Shown here: piece after piece, positions 46,612 to 59,400 of the stretch | Layout: the number at the start of each line of letters is the position of its first letter | How positions within the stretch are numbered: the first letter of the stretch is position 1 | Assembly (NCBI GenBank): GCA_026413225.1 | Contig: CM048557.1 | Span: 62,548,987 to 62,612,986, forward strand | Direction of reading: 5' to 3' | Length of the DNA: 64,000 bases | Source of the DNA: Otis tarda | Lineage: Eukaryota > Chordata > Aves > Otidiformes > Otididae | Translations under genes and position numbers: made by a program | The notes under the pieces: generated by a model | The model's input: the letters and a program-made list of their open reading frames with translations, nothing else | Told to the model about the DNA's origin: nothing | Database searches by the model: none

Positions 46612-49600
46612 AGATTAGATGTTTGCCTGAGATAAGGTTAAAGTATGGTGAAGTGAGAGCCCAAGTCTAGTTTTTGATACAAATCAGTGAGCTTTGCTGT
46701 TACCCCATAGCCCAGCACCATGCACATGGCTGGCGGCTCACGGCTGGATACATGAAGGAGGTAGCTCCCCAAAGCATCCACCCTCCCATCAATGGCAGAA
46801 CATAATGCTGAATTTTGTGGCAATTCAGGAACAGATTCAGATGAGATCCCCTGGCCTGGTGGTTGTCACTCACCTGGGGACCAAGTAACACCGTGTTTTT
46901 AACCCAGATTTTGATCCAGTTCATAGCTCTCAGACCAACCGTCCAGCAGCACATGGCAGCCCACGTTTTCCAGACTTTCCAGCAGATGCCAGCAGACTCC
47001 CAGCCCCCTTCCCGGGATGACTCTAGTCCTACCAGCAATGCAAGTCCTTATGAAGTGCTAAAAGCTTTCACAGGAGCCCAGGGCTGCCAGGGAAGGAGGG
47101 TTGCTAACAGCAGTGGGAAGAGATGACCTTTTCTTGGCCCAATTATTTTGATATTTAAAATGTGGATTCAGAAATAAGAGTTCATCATTTCCTTTGCTGG
47201 AGATCATTATGCGGTGAGAAATGGGCAATACTGTGAATTATTATAAACTGGCACCAGACCTAGACTGCTCTTTTCTTTTCCGCTTTCTTTTTCTTTCCCA
47301 AGAAGCATCCCCATTCGCATAGTGAAGCAGCAGCTTTTCATGAGAAAATAACATTTTTATGCCTGTCAAAATTTCCTTTCATTTATGCCAAGAAGTCACG
47401 ACTGATGCCATGTCTCCTTTTCTTCTGGGTGCGAATCTCTCTCCCAGCACCAGTTAAGTGGAGGGAAGAGTGAACTTTATCTTTCCTGTCAGCTTGGCTA
47501 GACACTACTGGGAACAGGAACATGCCAGAAGGATCCCATTTTCTTCCCTGTCAGTTTAACCCTGCAAATCCTAATGCACTGTAACGCTTGAATGGGTATT
47601 GTTGTGTGGAATGGGTAAATCCCAGGCTAAACTACGGCCATTTCCAGGGGACATGGGGTAATATCCCCTTACTCACCTCACAGTTAGGGAAAGCCATTCC
47701 GACTTGTTAAAAATAACATCCCTGTGTGTTAGAAGAATGGAGTTTATTCCTATTTTCCTCTGAAAAGTTTTCAAATCCACTTAAAAACTACCTCTCTCCC
47801 AGTTTCTTGGGTCAGTTCTTTGGATTGCAGTTTTTAAGAAGTTGATGGGCGGGCAGAGCTTCACTGACGTAAAGACCCAGGGATTTGGCTCACTGGTCAT
47901 CAATCTGCATAAACATGCAGCAGCTATGTGGTCATTACCATAGTAATTCCACCCTTTCACGATTTCTCTGCTATGCATACACACGTTGGGGGAAAGAATC
48001 ATTTTGTTCTCTGCAACTACATCACTACATTAAAGCAGTGTCCCTGCTGGCCTCAGGGTCTGCTTGAATACAGCTGCTCAGTAAAGTTGTGTAGTGCCTT
48101 GTTTTGTTCAAAAATGCTGATTTGCAGAAATGAAAACTGGCTTTGTGGGAAATGGTCAGTTTTGATGCATTTTTCAACTTTTAGATTCTCCCTTCCCTTT
48201 TCTCACTTTACAGAAAGGGGTTTTGAAACAATGAATTAACTGCAGTATATTCAAAACAAAAAATGCTGGTTGCTCTTTCTGCCTAGAAAATTAATTACCC
48301 TAGTGAGAGTAAAGTTATTTCAAAACTAGGGATGCTTTGAATCAAAGGGAAATGTTTCTGAGACTTGTACTGACTTTTTCAGATTTTAGTTTCTTAAATG
48401 TGTTTGCTTTTGATGTTTTTACCCTCTTTAGGTCTAGATTTTTTTTAATGTAAAAAAAAAAATATTTGCAGGGTGGGGAAATTATCTCTTGCTCAGCAAG
48501 ACCCCTCAGTGGATGTTTCAGTGCACACGACAAATGTTACAAAACGAGTCACTGTTCTCATCTGTTCCTGGGGGACCTGGTACTAGTTTCTTATTGTTTT
48601 TGTCTCTTTGGAAGACAAGTCATCTAGACTAAAAAAACACATTTTGCTCTTTATGTTCAGGGAAAGGAAAAAAAAAAAAGATACTTGATTAATCTCTCAG
48701 CATTATTTTTATTTTTGTCTATTGAACAAGGAGTGGAGTTTAAATCAAGTGCTGTGATCTGGTGCCAGCTACTGTTATGGGGCTGCAGAGGCTGTGTTAT
48801 AGAGTTCACCAGTCACTGGGAAGACACTAGATCTGCTGTTATTATTTTTGCAGGTATAGTCTGGTTAGAAAGAAAAATCCAGATTTAGAATTGATCTCCT
48901 TGAAAGAAGCAGTAAAATGACATCTGTGCATCTTCAAGGTGAGACTGACAGAATATCAGTAACTGACATTTTACCAACTCTGGGCCAAATTCTTCTCTCG
49001 TGTACCAGGTGGGATTGATTCCATATCAGCACCACTTCAGATCTGAATGTGCCTAGCTCTGGGGAAAATAAATTTTAATTTCCTCATTAGCATCCACGTG
49101 GAATGAAAAAAAAAGCGATCAAGAGAAACAGCAGCAATCTTTGGGATTTCGGTTAATGTTCAAGGCCATTTGGAGTGTCTCTGCACTTCTCAGACTGAGA
49201 AATCCTGCAGTGTTTCTAGCAAATCTTTTTCTTGCGGTCTCCCCACATGCACATGCACACCCTCTCTGGGCTGGTGAGCCCTCCCTATGGGAGAGTCTGG
49301 GCTGGCAACACTTCCCCACCAAAATACTCCAGTTCGCATCTTTGCTACAGGCTGCACAAACAGCAGGTGAAAACATCGCTGAGCTACAAAGATCTTCCCA
49401 CCAGCTGGCAGACAAGTCATGGAGAGATTAACTCTTCAGGGCTCACCAAAGAGTTTGTTTTCTTCAGGTGTTTTACGCTTTCAGGGGCAGTCTGAAAGGC
49501 TGAAAAAATAGCATCGGTTGGGTGTTTTGAGCAGACCTAATGTATTTAAGACACTGAATATTATTTATGCAGTTAGGCTACAGAAAACACTGTAAAATCT

Positions 49601-50414
49601 TCATCTGGACACAGGCAGCCAGCATAACTGCTTTGCTAACTCATCCCAGTATGACTTTACTGGAGCAACTGGTTTCAGCCCTCACAGCCTTAAGAGGGAT
49701 CTGATTTTTGGCCATGGTAAGAAGCAGGCCACCAAGGAGACTTCAGACAAGCTCTCTGCTGTTCAAAAATGCCCTGTCCCTATCCTCACTTGGCCCAAGT
49801 TCAATAGTTTGGAAATACCAGGATGACAGCAAAAGGCAGCTGGCTACAGGCTGGGTGGGGAAATGGGGTCCGCTCTTCTCTTCAGATGGTGCAAAGTGGG
49901 AAAGAGGAGTATGATCAGGGAAGATGCTGAGAAATTCTCCCATATTGACAAAAAACACGCCTACTGATTTGATCCCCTGGCTGGGAATCCACCGGTTTTG
50001 GGATTTTCTTTGTTTTAAATTAACCTGTGATGATCGCAGTAAGACCATAGTAATTATGTGGGACTAGTCATGCTTAGTTTTGCTGGTAACCCACCTCGCC
50101 TTTTGTGCCTACGCTGCCTCACAAGACAACTTTGCACAAATCCCTGGAAGGAAAAGTTGGTCCTACGTGCTGGGTAATACCTGTCAAATGTTCCTCCCCT
50201 CAAAGTTTAGGCTCAGGCTTGGAAACTGCTTTTCATCTCTTTGAATGTAGGTTTTTATCTGCTTAAACCTTAGAGTCAGCAACTACAGTAAAGACCTAAA
50301 AAATTATAATGGGACTCGAGGAACAGCTTGGTCATTAGAGTCAAGAGTGAAGGTTATATTTAATTTAACTTCTTAGCATAGAGCCAGGCATCTTGCAAAT
50401 ACTATAAAGGTATC
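46612..50414. other. mostly unique non-coding stretch
   Basis: No gene is recognised. It contains one possible ancient repeat at 48978-49060 (listed separately) and short A runs at about 48452-48462 and 48667-48678. Frames are 112 codons or shorter. Confidence 0.5.
48978..49060. repeat. possible ancient amniote interspersed repeat
   Basis: CTCTGGGCCAAATTCTTCTC, followed by a GTACCAGGTGGGATTGA phrase, resembles an old dispersed amniote repeat with the core 'gggccaaattctgctctcagttacac'. The match is short and diverged and rests on recall. Confidence 0.3.
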
Positions 50415-50431
50415 TTTTTTTTTTTTTTTTT
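50415..50431. repeat. poly-T tract (17 bases)
   Basis: An uninterrupted run of 17 Ts. No adjacent retrotransposon body is recognisable on either strand. Confidence 0.95.
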
Positions 50432-50639
50432 GGAGAGATTGTCTCCCAGCCATCAGGCACGAGGAGATTAATGCACATTCAACACAAGCATCCTGGGGTG
50501 CGTGTCAGAGCAGGGCAGTCCTATGGTGGTGGGACTCAGGGCTAATTAAAGCCCAACAACGTGTCCCCAGCACTAGAAACAGTGCCTGATAGGGAAATTC
50601 AGGCACAGCAGCTGCTCTTTTCACAGCGGTACAATAACT

Positions 50640-51260
50640 ATCTCTTTAATGGGAAGGGATGCGGGGGAGGGATGCAGCCCAAGTAACAGCACCTGCCTGC
50701 TTATACCGCATCGAAAATCACAACAGCTAATCCTCCTTGGCTGTCATGTTAATTGTTATGAAGCTCCTTTTGATATCAAACTATTCGTCCTTTGACTGAA
50801 ATAAATCTGGCCTTAAGCACCGCATTTATCTCGCTATGATACAGGAGCAGAGGTGAGCACTGCGGGGAGATTTATACAATGGGAGCAACGTGCAGCACGC
50901 CAGGGCAACATTTATGGGCTCAGGTTCTTTTCATCAGGAAAAGCAGTCTGTTGACATTGTTCACTACAAAAGAAAAGTTCAAATGCCATATATTACACTA
51001 CAGCCCTAATACACCGTTTGACATAATCAGGAGGTAAACAAAGCAAGGGAGAGGGGGAAAATGCCTGGCTGGCTTTCGCATGTGGTGATGTTTTCAGCTG
51101 GTTCAGCAAGATATGTAAGATTTGTACACAACTGCGGGGCCCAGTAGCTCCATTCAGTCTGTTTGTACATTTGTTGCTAGGAGTGTATTTAATGTCATTT
51201 GCTGATGCTGGTTCACATTACAGAAAATGTGCTTCTGCAGAGCCCGTTGTGTGCACAAGC
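50640..51260. promoter_or_regulatory. candidate conserved non-coding element cluster
   Basis: A long repeat-free block has many compact motifs: TGTTAATTGTTATG (about 50748-50761), TTTATACAATGGG (about 50871-50883), GGTAAACAAAGC (FOX-like, about 51034-51045), TTTGACATAATCAGG and TGTACATTTGTTG. No frame stays open beyond chance. The density of unique, motif-rich sequence resembles a conserved developmental enhancer more than its surroundings do. This is inference from texture. Confidence 0.28.
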
Positions 51261-54200
51261 ACCATCCTCTTGGCACAGGGGTGACTAGCAAGAGAGAAAG
51301 AAAGGTAACCTCACAAGGGCCAAAGCCACCCTGTCTCCTTGCCATTTACACCTCTTAGCCACTGTGGCAAACCCTTAGTGCAAGGCAGTGTGAGAAGATG
51401 CTCAGAGCAGGGTGCACGGAAGAGCCTTCCAGACCTCTAGCGTGGGGAGGCTGGAGGGTCGCAGGTGGGGGTACGGATCCCGGACTTTTTTGCTCTTACT
51501 GGTATATTTTGTCACACAAAACATCACTTTTTCTTAAGAGTGACTAAAAACCATTTTGGGGATCTCAGCTGAAGGGCTGAACTGACCTCACATAACAGTT
51601 TGGGTCTTTTTCTGTTTATTTGTTCCACCAGTTCTTGCATGCTCCTGTTGGGGTTCTCCGTTCCCCATGCAATTCCATCCACAGGGGTCCTGGGCTAATT
51701 GCTTTGGATTTGCAAGGGTGTCTCTGAAAGGAGAACTTGGATCCACATAGGCAAAGGGAGGGGTTAATTTGCTGCAATTCCTCTTTGCCTGCAGGGACTG
51801 CAGGTACAGCAGGCACAAACTTGCCTGAATTTCACTAAGCACCAGTGAACGTTACCGAAAATTTTCCTATATTCTTTGTGAGAAAAAAAAAAAAGTAGAT
51901 AGCCTACAGTGACAGCGTCATCCACAATCCAAGAAAATCCTGTTAATCTTTCACACCTCCTAAGAAACACCTGTCCTCTATTTTTACTGCTTGTGTTACT
52001 AATGGAAACCAAGCAGTTTAACTTTGTTTGTGCAAACGTGCTGCTCTGGAGAGGCGTTGCCAGAAAAATCTTTCTGCGAAAGAAAGAACAGCAGCTCCTT
52101 TCCAAATATGTTGGTGTTACTGGGAGAAAGAACTTGAGGAAAGTCTCAGAGAAGTGTCAAAGGGTTTTACACAGTCTCCTCTATTGGGGGCGAAAGGGAA
52201 TGCTTACTAATTAAATGAAGTTCCCTGGTCTCTCAGCGTGGAGGTTTCTCTTTCTCCAGAGGAGTGCTTATGGACTTCAGTGGGCTCCTCCGTGAGCTCC
52301 CCAGATGTGGGCAGTGGTGGGGAGGCCATGCTGCCCCCAGAGAGGGGGCTCTGATCTCCTTACTCCTGTGCTGCTCCAGAGAGCAGTGCAAAAGCGCCTA
52401 TGAAGAACAAGGCTTGCGTCTTCCCACAGACCTTAAGCAGATTCCCAGGCACGAAAATCCCCCTGCTGTCTTTGCCAATGCAAAGGCTGCCCCAAAAAAT
52501 CAAGCCAAGTGCATTGAGCAGCATCTGATCTTCACACTCCATGTACCAGGTCTCTTTGCCCTGAGGTCTTCCACATCACCTTCGCCAGAAAGGACCCCAC
52601 CTCATGGCAAAGCTGAAAATGTTACCCACTTGCCTCAGTTTACAAGGTGCACTAGAAACTGTTAGATAGAGAATTCAAATTGTGGCGGATTCACTGAAAA
52701 AAAAAGAGTTCACTGTGTTGCAGACAGTCCCAGCTCAAGGCAGTAAACAAGGCAGATATGCTTGAGGATGACCTCACCACATTTAAAGACAAGACCTTCT
52801 TTCTATTCATTGAGATATTTGCATATATCTTAACGGAGTGAATGCAGTTGCTTCTTTTGAGAAGAAAGTTGTGGTGTGCCCGCGCTCATCAGCTCTGGCT
52901 CCCCTCTAGAGCCTGGACTGCACCATGGTCCCCTCGGCCTGGTTTCAGACAGGAGCAACATGACTGTGAGCAAAGTCAAGGGCTTTCTTACATGTCTGCC
53001 AGCCGGTTTCCTCTTCCCCATAAGTCCTAAAACCCGTTGACTCATTTTAATCAGATCTCCCAGAGCAGCAAAGGTCCCAGCGATTTTACACTCCGTTTCT
53101 CATGAAAATAAGCAGCCACCACAGGAGAGGAGAACTTGTTAGCACCATCACCAAAGGGGAGGCTGAGCCATGAGCTTAATTAGACACAGGGGAATCTGTA
53201 GCGACGAACATGTCCCAACAGCTGGAAAACCTTCACTCATGGCTTGTAGCTTATTAGACACCAGAGAGTCCACGCAGGAGGTGGACATGGATAAGTAAGC
53301 AGGATGCTGTGCGTTCTGCTCATGCAACTGCTTGTTGCAGTCCAGCCCAGCTGCTTTCAGCATCACATAAAATTAAGCTCTAGTATTAAAAATACATATA
53401 TTTTAAAAATCATGTCAATGATTGTAGCGTGACGTAAAAACACGGGCCCATCCATTAGTGAGTGCATTTGTGCCACGTGTGTGGCACAAGGTGATGTACA
53501 TGTTGGGTGTAGGTGCTATGATGCTCCATTGTGCTCCATTCGTTACTGCAGACACTGGATGGAGATAACACGAGGGTCCTGACTCCAGAACTCCTTGAAC
53601 CACCCTCCAATGCAGGCAGGGAAAATAATTCTGGGGTGGCACCACTGGTGGCTGTTCATACACTTCTCCTAGGCATCAGCTTTCGCTTCCTGTCAATGCA
53701 GCCCTTCATATGGGGCTGTGAAGTGTCTTACAAACAGGGCTGCACCGTAACTAACGGCGCACACTCCGTTCCCAAGGCTGCTTCCCGCCTCTGTGCACTA
53801 CATTACAGGCCTGGAGAAGGCTGTGGTTTATGTTTGCATTTAATTTGCTTGCTTTTGGGTTGGCTGGTTTTTTTTGTGTGTGTGTGTGTTTTCAACCTGC
53901 ACAAGTTTGAGGGACTGTTGTTTTTGCTTTTCTGACTGTAACACAGTTTTGCAGCGAAGGACACGGTTTCTGTGAGAAGTGCTGTTCACAAGCGGTAAGG
54001 CTGTGTTCGCAGGGAGTGGGGAGTTTGAATTTTAATTTCTTAATTACATTCTTCCTGGATGTGAAACTTTCTGGCTCCATTACTTGCTTTTTGTTGTTGT
54101 TTCTGTTGAAATTTGCTAGTAACAGCCTCAGTACGTGAAAAGAAAGCCGTGAAGCTGGCACTGTAACCTGATCACTGCAGATCACATCTGTCTGCCCGTG

Positions 54201-54619
54201 CCCATCAGCATTTTTCTAGGACAGAATCTCCCATTTGTGTTGTTCTACTGCTTCCTTTTTGAAGGCATTCCCTGCTCTCTCATTAATTTCCTTGCGGAGT
54301 CACCAGCAGGTCTAATCTCTCCTTGATACGTACAAATTCACCCCCTTCCCCACTCGACTCCCTGCAGGGATGGTAGGAGCGGTACCCGCAGCCCACCTGC
54401 ACATCAGGGGAGCGGGCTGCCTCGCCTCCCATGTGTCTGTGAAGGTTTCCTCGCTGTTTACAAACATGTTATGTTTGCCTGACGGTCCCTGCTCTGCTTT
54501 TCATGTTTTGTGCACAGCAAATAACACTGATCTGCGCCTTGATCTGTAGTCAGCAAAATCACTTGCTCATGTTTTCTACATCAAAGCAGGGAGGAGGGGG
54601 GAGAAGCCATCTGGTGAAT
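51261..54619. other. unique non-coding stretch
   Basis: No gene or mobile element is recognised. A (TG)7 microsatellite lies at 53875-53889 after a short T run. Frames of up to 134 codons are without family resemblance. Confidence 0.5.
53875..53889. repeat. (TG)n microsatellite
   Basis: About seven TG units directly follow a T run. It is short and probably polymorphic. Confidence 0.9.
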
Positions 54620-55050
54620 TAGCTCTAATAAAAATAAAAGGGGTCTCTTTGCATAATAGAGTATTAGGGGATGATACTGTGGGGTTGTTGGGACAAATGG
54701 CTCTAAAGGGTTTTGACAGCTCCCAGGCATCTTGGCGTATGCTGCAATATGAACATCACGAAACCAGAGCTACGTCAGAGTCGGTGGCAGCGCGTCTATT
54801 GATTGCAATGAGGCCATGATTTCTTCCCCATGTAAATGTCTTGGTCAGCTGAATCCCATTACAACAATGTGCAAAGTATTTATTCAATATGATTGTGCTT
54901 CATGGGTTGTTCATTTCTTCTACTGTTCCTGTAAATTTGCTTTAACATTTCTACTGTTCGTTACTCACCCAAGTTGTTCTGCTGCTTAGGATCTTTCAGT
55001 GGCACATATGGGCTTTTTTAAGATGCATAAAAGTTGGTCCTTATTTGATT
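54620..55050. promoter_or_regulatory. candidate conserved non-coding element
   Basis: The block is unique, with TTTGCATAATAGAG (POU-like, about 54649-54662), TCTATTGATTGCAATGAGG (about 54796-54814), ATTACAACAATGTG (SOX-like, about 54859-54872) and TTTATTCAATATGATT. No coding frame is present. It has enhancer-like texture and no alignment support. Confidence 0.27.
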
Positions 55051-55987
55051 CTTGTTTAACTTCTCTTTGCAGGAGAGCAGTTTTCCCAGGGAAGAGGGAG
55101 GCGATTTTTCTTGGAAGCAGCAGGACTCAAAGGGGCCACAGCCCTACCCCAGTCAGCAGTTAGCATTGGCCGTGTTTGGTTCAAAATGGTGATTTTTAAT
55201 ATCCACATCTTAGGGGACAGTGAAGGGAAGCTTGCTTGTTTGTTTCCAGTTCTGGGTAAAAGAAGATTGTACTTGAGAAGACATAGATGGGGATGACATG
55301 CAGGCAGTGAGATTTTATTTTTAAAGTAGGTACAGTTTGCAGGCAGCTGGCATCATCTCAGATTTCATTTGGAAACTATCTGCTCCAATTTGCTCTACAA
55401 AGAAAAGAGATTAGGATTCTATTTTTGTTTGATTCTGGTCAGACCTTTCCCTTCCCTTCCACCATCAAGACAAAGATGCACACACATGTACGCCTGCCCA
55501 CGTTAGTCAGCCTGTAATTTCAAACATATTTAAGGCTCAGGCTTTGCTAAAGAGTCAACATGGATCCATTATTTGGTGGATAAATAGAAGATTGATTGGC
55601 TGGAAAAGACTTTCACTGATGGGGAAATGGCTGCAGGCGCTTTGCCGCAGGGAAACGACACCTGAAAATACAGCTGATGAGTGGTTATAGCAGATCTCGG
55701 TGGAGGTAGTCCCACTGCTGTTTTCTGTTGAGATATTAATGCATTGGAAAGTAACTGTGGACATGCTCTTTCGCAGGCTTTATCTGTTTTCAGTTGCATA
55801 TGAGTCCCCACTATGCCCATGGTAGAAACAGATCTAAAGATGACCCATGTCCCAGAGATCTCCTCTCCCACATGGGCTGGACTATAGCTGGACAAGGAAA
55901 AATGGAGGAAAATACTTCCTTCCAGCCAAGGAAAGCACAACCAGTGTGATGTGGTTGTGGTGGTACTCCATGTGTATTCACAGTGGT
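55051..55987. other. unique non-coding stretch
   Basis: No gene is recognised. A - strand frame that starts inside the CR1 at 56.4 kb stays open through this stretch to 55569. The part left of 55988 is outside the CR1 and has no protein family resemblance, so it is treated as chance read-through. Confidence 0.5.
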
Positions 55988-56399
55988 GTTGGCTAGAAGG
56001 GACCTGTAGTCCAACCTCCCACCTGGAGCAGGACTGTGGCCACCACTGGGTCAAGCCAGTCATGGCTTTGTCTAGCTCAGCTGCAAAAAACTCCAAGGAC
56101 AGAGGTTGGAGCAGGCTAATTGAGCACTGCAGGACCCTTCTAGTGAAACATTTTCTCCATCTGTCCATCCTGATCCATTGCCAGGATGTTTTAATCACAC
56201 ATTGCCCTGTGCTTGAGAGCACCTTGGTTCCTTCATCGCTGTAACTGTCTTTGCAGTAGGCTGCTATCATCTTAGTCCTTAGCCTCCTCATGGCTAGAAA
56301 AAACAAGCCCTGCTGGCTCAGTGTCTCCTCATGGGGACTTAAGGCCCATGACCATCTCCACAGGACTCTCTCCAGCTTCCCTACATCCCTCTTGAACAA
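55569..56399 (-). pseudogene. open frame over CR1 remnant and flank, 276 codons
   Basis: This is the longest open frame in the window. The N-terminal ~135 codons are a diverged CR1 ORF2 C-terminus, and the rest is 3'UTR and unique flanking DNA read by chance. There is no complete domain, signal peptide or membrane segment that makes sense. I judge it is not a gene, though its length could mislead automatic annotation. Confidence 0.7.
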
Positions 56400-56490
56400 G
56401 GAGACCAGAAACTGGACATAATATCCCAGGTGTGGTCTCAGTCATGCCAAGTAGAGGTAGGAGGAAACTTCTACTGACCTGGTGGCCACA
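55988..56490 (-). mobile_element. older CR1 LINE, truncated, minus strand
   Basis: On the - strand, CR1 ORF2 C-terminal landmarks appear in order but diverged: FKRDVGKLERVLWRW (family: FKRDVEKLERVQRRA), a decayed EETLSQQGLFFLAMRRLRTKMIAAYCK stretch, WRKCFTRRVLQ and a final ELDKAM. Next comes the 3'UTR phrase GGTTGGACTACAGGTCCCTTCTAGCC (in parts, 56015-55990). The octamer is missing. The upstream part carries the CCAGGTGTGG phrase (about 56428-56437, + strand). Divergence is clearly greater than in the 37.8 and 41.3 kb copies, so it is an older insertion. Confidence 0.85.
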
Positions 56491-59400
56491 TTCCAGCTAA
56501 AATAGTCTGGTGTATGGTTTGTCCTATCTGAGATGAGAGCATATGCTTGGCTCAAGTCTGACATAGCATCTTCTGTCATTTTTGTCAGGGCTACTGGCCA
56601 GGCAGACGCGTTCTTGGCCTGCACCCATGACCGGGGTTGTTGCAGCCCTCTTGCAGAACTTCACACGTCTTCTTGTGGATGCCTTGCCTTTCTGCCTTTT
56701 TAAAGCTACCCTTTGTGTACATAGATAGACGCATATCTATATGTACCTGTGTATACAGGAGAACAGCTATATGAAGAATTCAGAAACTGCTGGGATCTAG
56801 GAAGTAAAATCCAAGGGGATACATGAAACAAAGAGCTGCTGTCGCAACAGCTATTGTGCAACTGAAATTGTCCTGATGAGGGAGAGGACACACTAATTAC
56901 ATGATCCAGAAGCCCCAGCCTGCAACTACAAAAGAGCTGAGCTGTGAAAGTCCTAGTATTTCCAATAGAGAAAGACCTAAATCTTCCCAGCTCTGTAGTT
57001 AGGTTCATGAGAATGTCCTTTCCCTTAACTCCGCCTCGCACAAGAGCAGACCTGACTCCTTTGCTCAGCCAGGCTGTAAACATCAGCAGTCCACAAGCCC
57101 ACAGCCTCTCCAGGGCAGCCCAGCTGGTTTCTTGCCCAACACCACAGCTGGGCTACTTCCAGCAGTTGCAGCAGAGAGGAGCGATGAAAGGCTGCCGGTG
57201 GTGTCAGGGCACTGCGGATCAAACAGCAGACGAAGAAAAGCTTCTCCTCCCCCTCCCAGCTCCTCCAGGGCTGGGTGCGATAGTTTATGGACAGAGCCTG
57301 GCAAGCAGGTGATGTGGGGCAGTTAAAATACCCATCAAGTCTGGTGACCTAAATTCACCAAATCGTTTTGGACTTTCTCTCCTAACAGCCTGTTGCTGAA
57401 GTCGGTACATCCCACCTGTACTCACCTGGGGCTGAGCCAGGGCAGGCGCTGTAGGACATCACAGGTTGCGGGTCAGAGCCCCTCCATCCCTCTGTCTCAC
57501 CACAGAGCTTTAGTGACTCCGGGCTGTTGCTCTCCATGTTAATCATCTGCGACCAAGATTGTGCTCCCTTCAAGCTGTGCCTCCTTTTTAAGTGGTGGAG
57601 AGGTCAAACATCTGTTCCTGAATTACACCACTAACAATTTTTTTTTACCTATGTTGCAAACTTTGTTAAGTCTCCAGCCTCCTTTCTGCCCTAGTGCTGC
57701 TGCTCACCAGTGCTTCCGTCAAGGGGCTGATATTGTTTCGTGTCGCTTCTCTGCCTTAGGATTACATTAATATTTGCTAAAGAGAGTCAGTCCCTGTGTG
57801 AGGAAACGGCCAAGTGTCAGTGTGAGAGCACTATTGGAGGGAAAAGGGGGCAAGAAGCATAAAGCAAGCACAGACCTCTTGTTTTCCTTAAAAAATTGTT
57901 TGGGTTTCAAGACTTTTCCAATTCATGTTCTCCTAAAGTACAGCAGCCACCAGCTTTTCAAAAGCAGAAACAGCACCGTTTCTAGAAGCACGGAGTGCGA
58001 GGCAGGTTGGGGGCAAGTAGAGTTCCCTTGTGACAGAGCTGTCAATGGAGCAGCAGCTTTTAACATCACAGCTTGGCAAAGCTCCTTCTATTTAACTGCT
58101 TTCCCTTTTGGCTTCACTCTGCACCTCCCAGCTCTGGAGGGCCAGAGTAGGACCTTCCCTGGTGCTGGGGCGTTGCTTTGAATGGGGATGAAAGGGACAA
58201 TGCTGCAGCAGGAAAATTATCAGCCAGAAGGTAATTACAGGTGGCCACGGGTGCGAAAGCCACGGTGGCACTAGAAACAAAAGCTGGGGAAGGCAAATGA
58301 GTTTGAGTGAGAGGTGGTGATGCCCTGAGGAGACTCACAGGACCGTCTGACAGCCATGAGTGGAGGTGCCCAGTAAGCTGTAAAATACATATGAACTTAT
58401 CATAATCTGCTCATGCAAAGTGCTGGTGAGCCGTGGTGTGCATGGCCAGAAATGGGGGTGAGAGGAGCTGCACTCGGAGTGGCTCCTGCAAAGACTGGCT
58501 GCTTAAAGTTGCTCCGTTATCAGACATGGTTTTGCGTGATGCTGACCAGGTAGAAAATCAGACAGTAAATAAAGCCATCCTCAACAAGTTTTTTAGTTGT
58601 GAGTGATTCCTAAACACCACGTTGCTGAGAGAGCAATCTTCACATGTTTATCCTATATTTTGCCCTACTAAAATAATTTTTTTTAAGTGCTGGGCATTCA
58701 AAAGAGTCTGAGATGGAGCCTGGATGCGGCTTTGCCAGAGCTGTTCCCCCGCATCCTCTGCCTCCTCACCCATATCCATCCTCTGTATCCTCTTCATTTT
58801 CAGTGGCTGTCTCCAGGAGAAGCACCCTTCTGCAAAGCCAGTGCATGGCTGCGAGAGTCAGCAGGGCTTGGACACAGCCGGATGACCAGCAGTGGGGTGC
58901 AGGTGCTGCCCGCCTGGTTTGGGATTCACCTCGCCTAACTTGGCTAGCCGCCCTCATCTCCTCTCGTAGTTAGTCAGGAGAGACCGGCAGAGACTGATTC
59001 GTCTCGCTCCAGAGCAGATGTCAGAAGGAGATCGGCTGTATCACACCTCAGACGTGCCGGGTTTTCATTCAGTGTGAAGGGAATGTGACAGCTCGTCCCA
59101 GTGAGGGGCTTGCAGCCAGGCAACTCAGCCTGACCCAGGTGCTCCTGTGGACCCTGCAGGCAGCCCAGCTCCCTGATCTCTGCCTATGGAGAAAGCAGTG
59201 CTCATCCATCTGTTCCCATCAGCATGTGCCTGTTCCCAGCAGGTCCATCCTCACAGGCTTCAGGGACAAGTCTTCCCGGAGAGTCCAAGACCTCTGTCAG
59301 GGCAGGGGGTGATGAGAAAAATGGTGGGACCCAGCTTGAGCAATGCACAGTGACCCTCTGGCCCTGGGAAGTGCCTCCGAGGGGACTGCGGTGCCTGAAG

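Noticed and set aside
55569-56399. 276-codon - strand open frame, the longest in the window
   Set aside because: Its first half is a diverged CR1 ORF2 C-terminus and the rest is CR1 3'UTR and unique flank; no complete domain.
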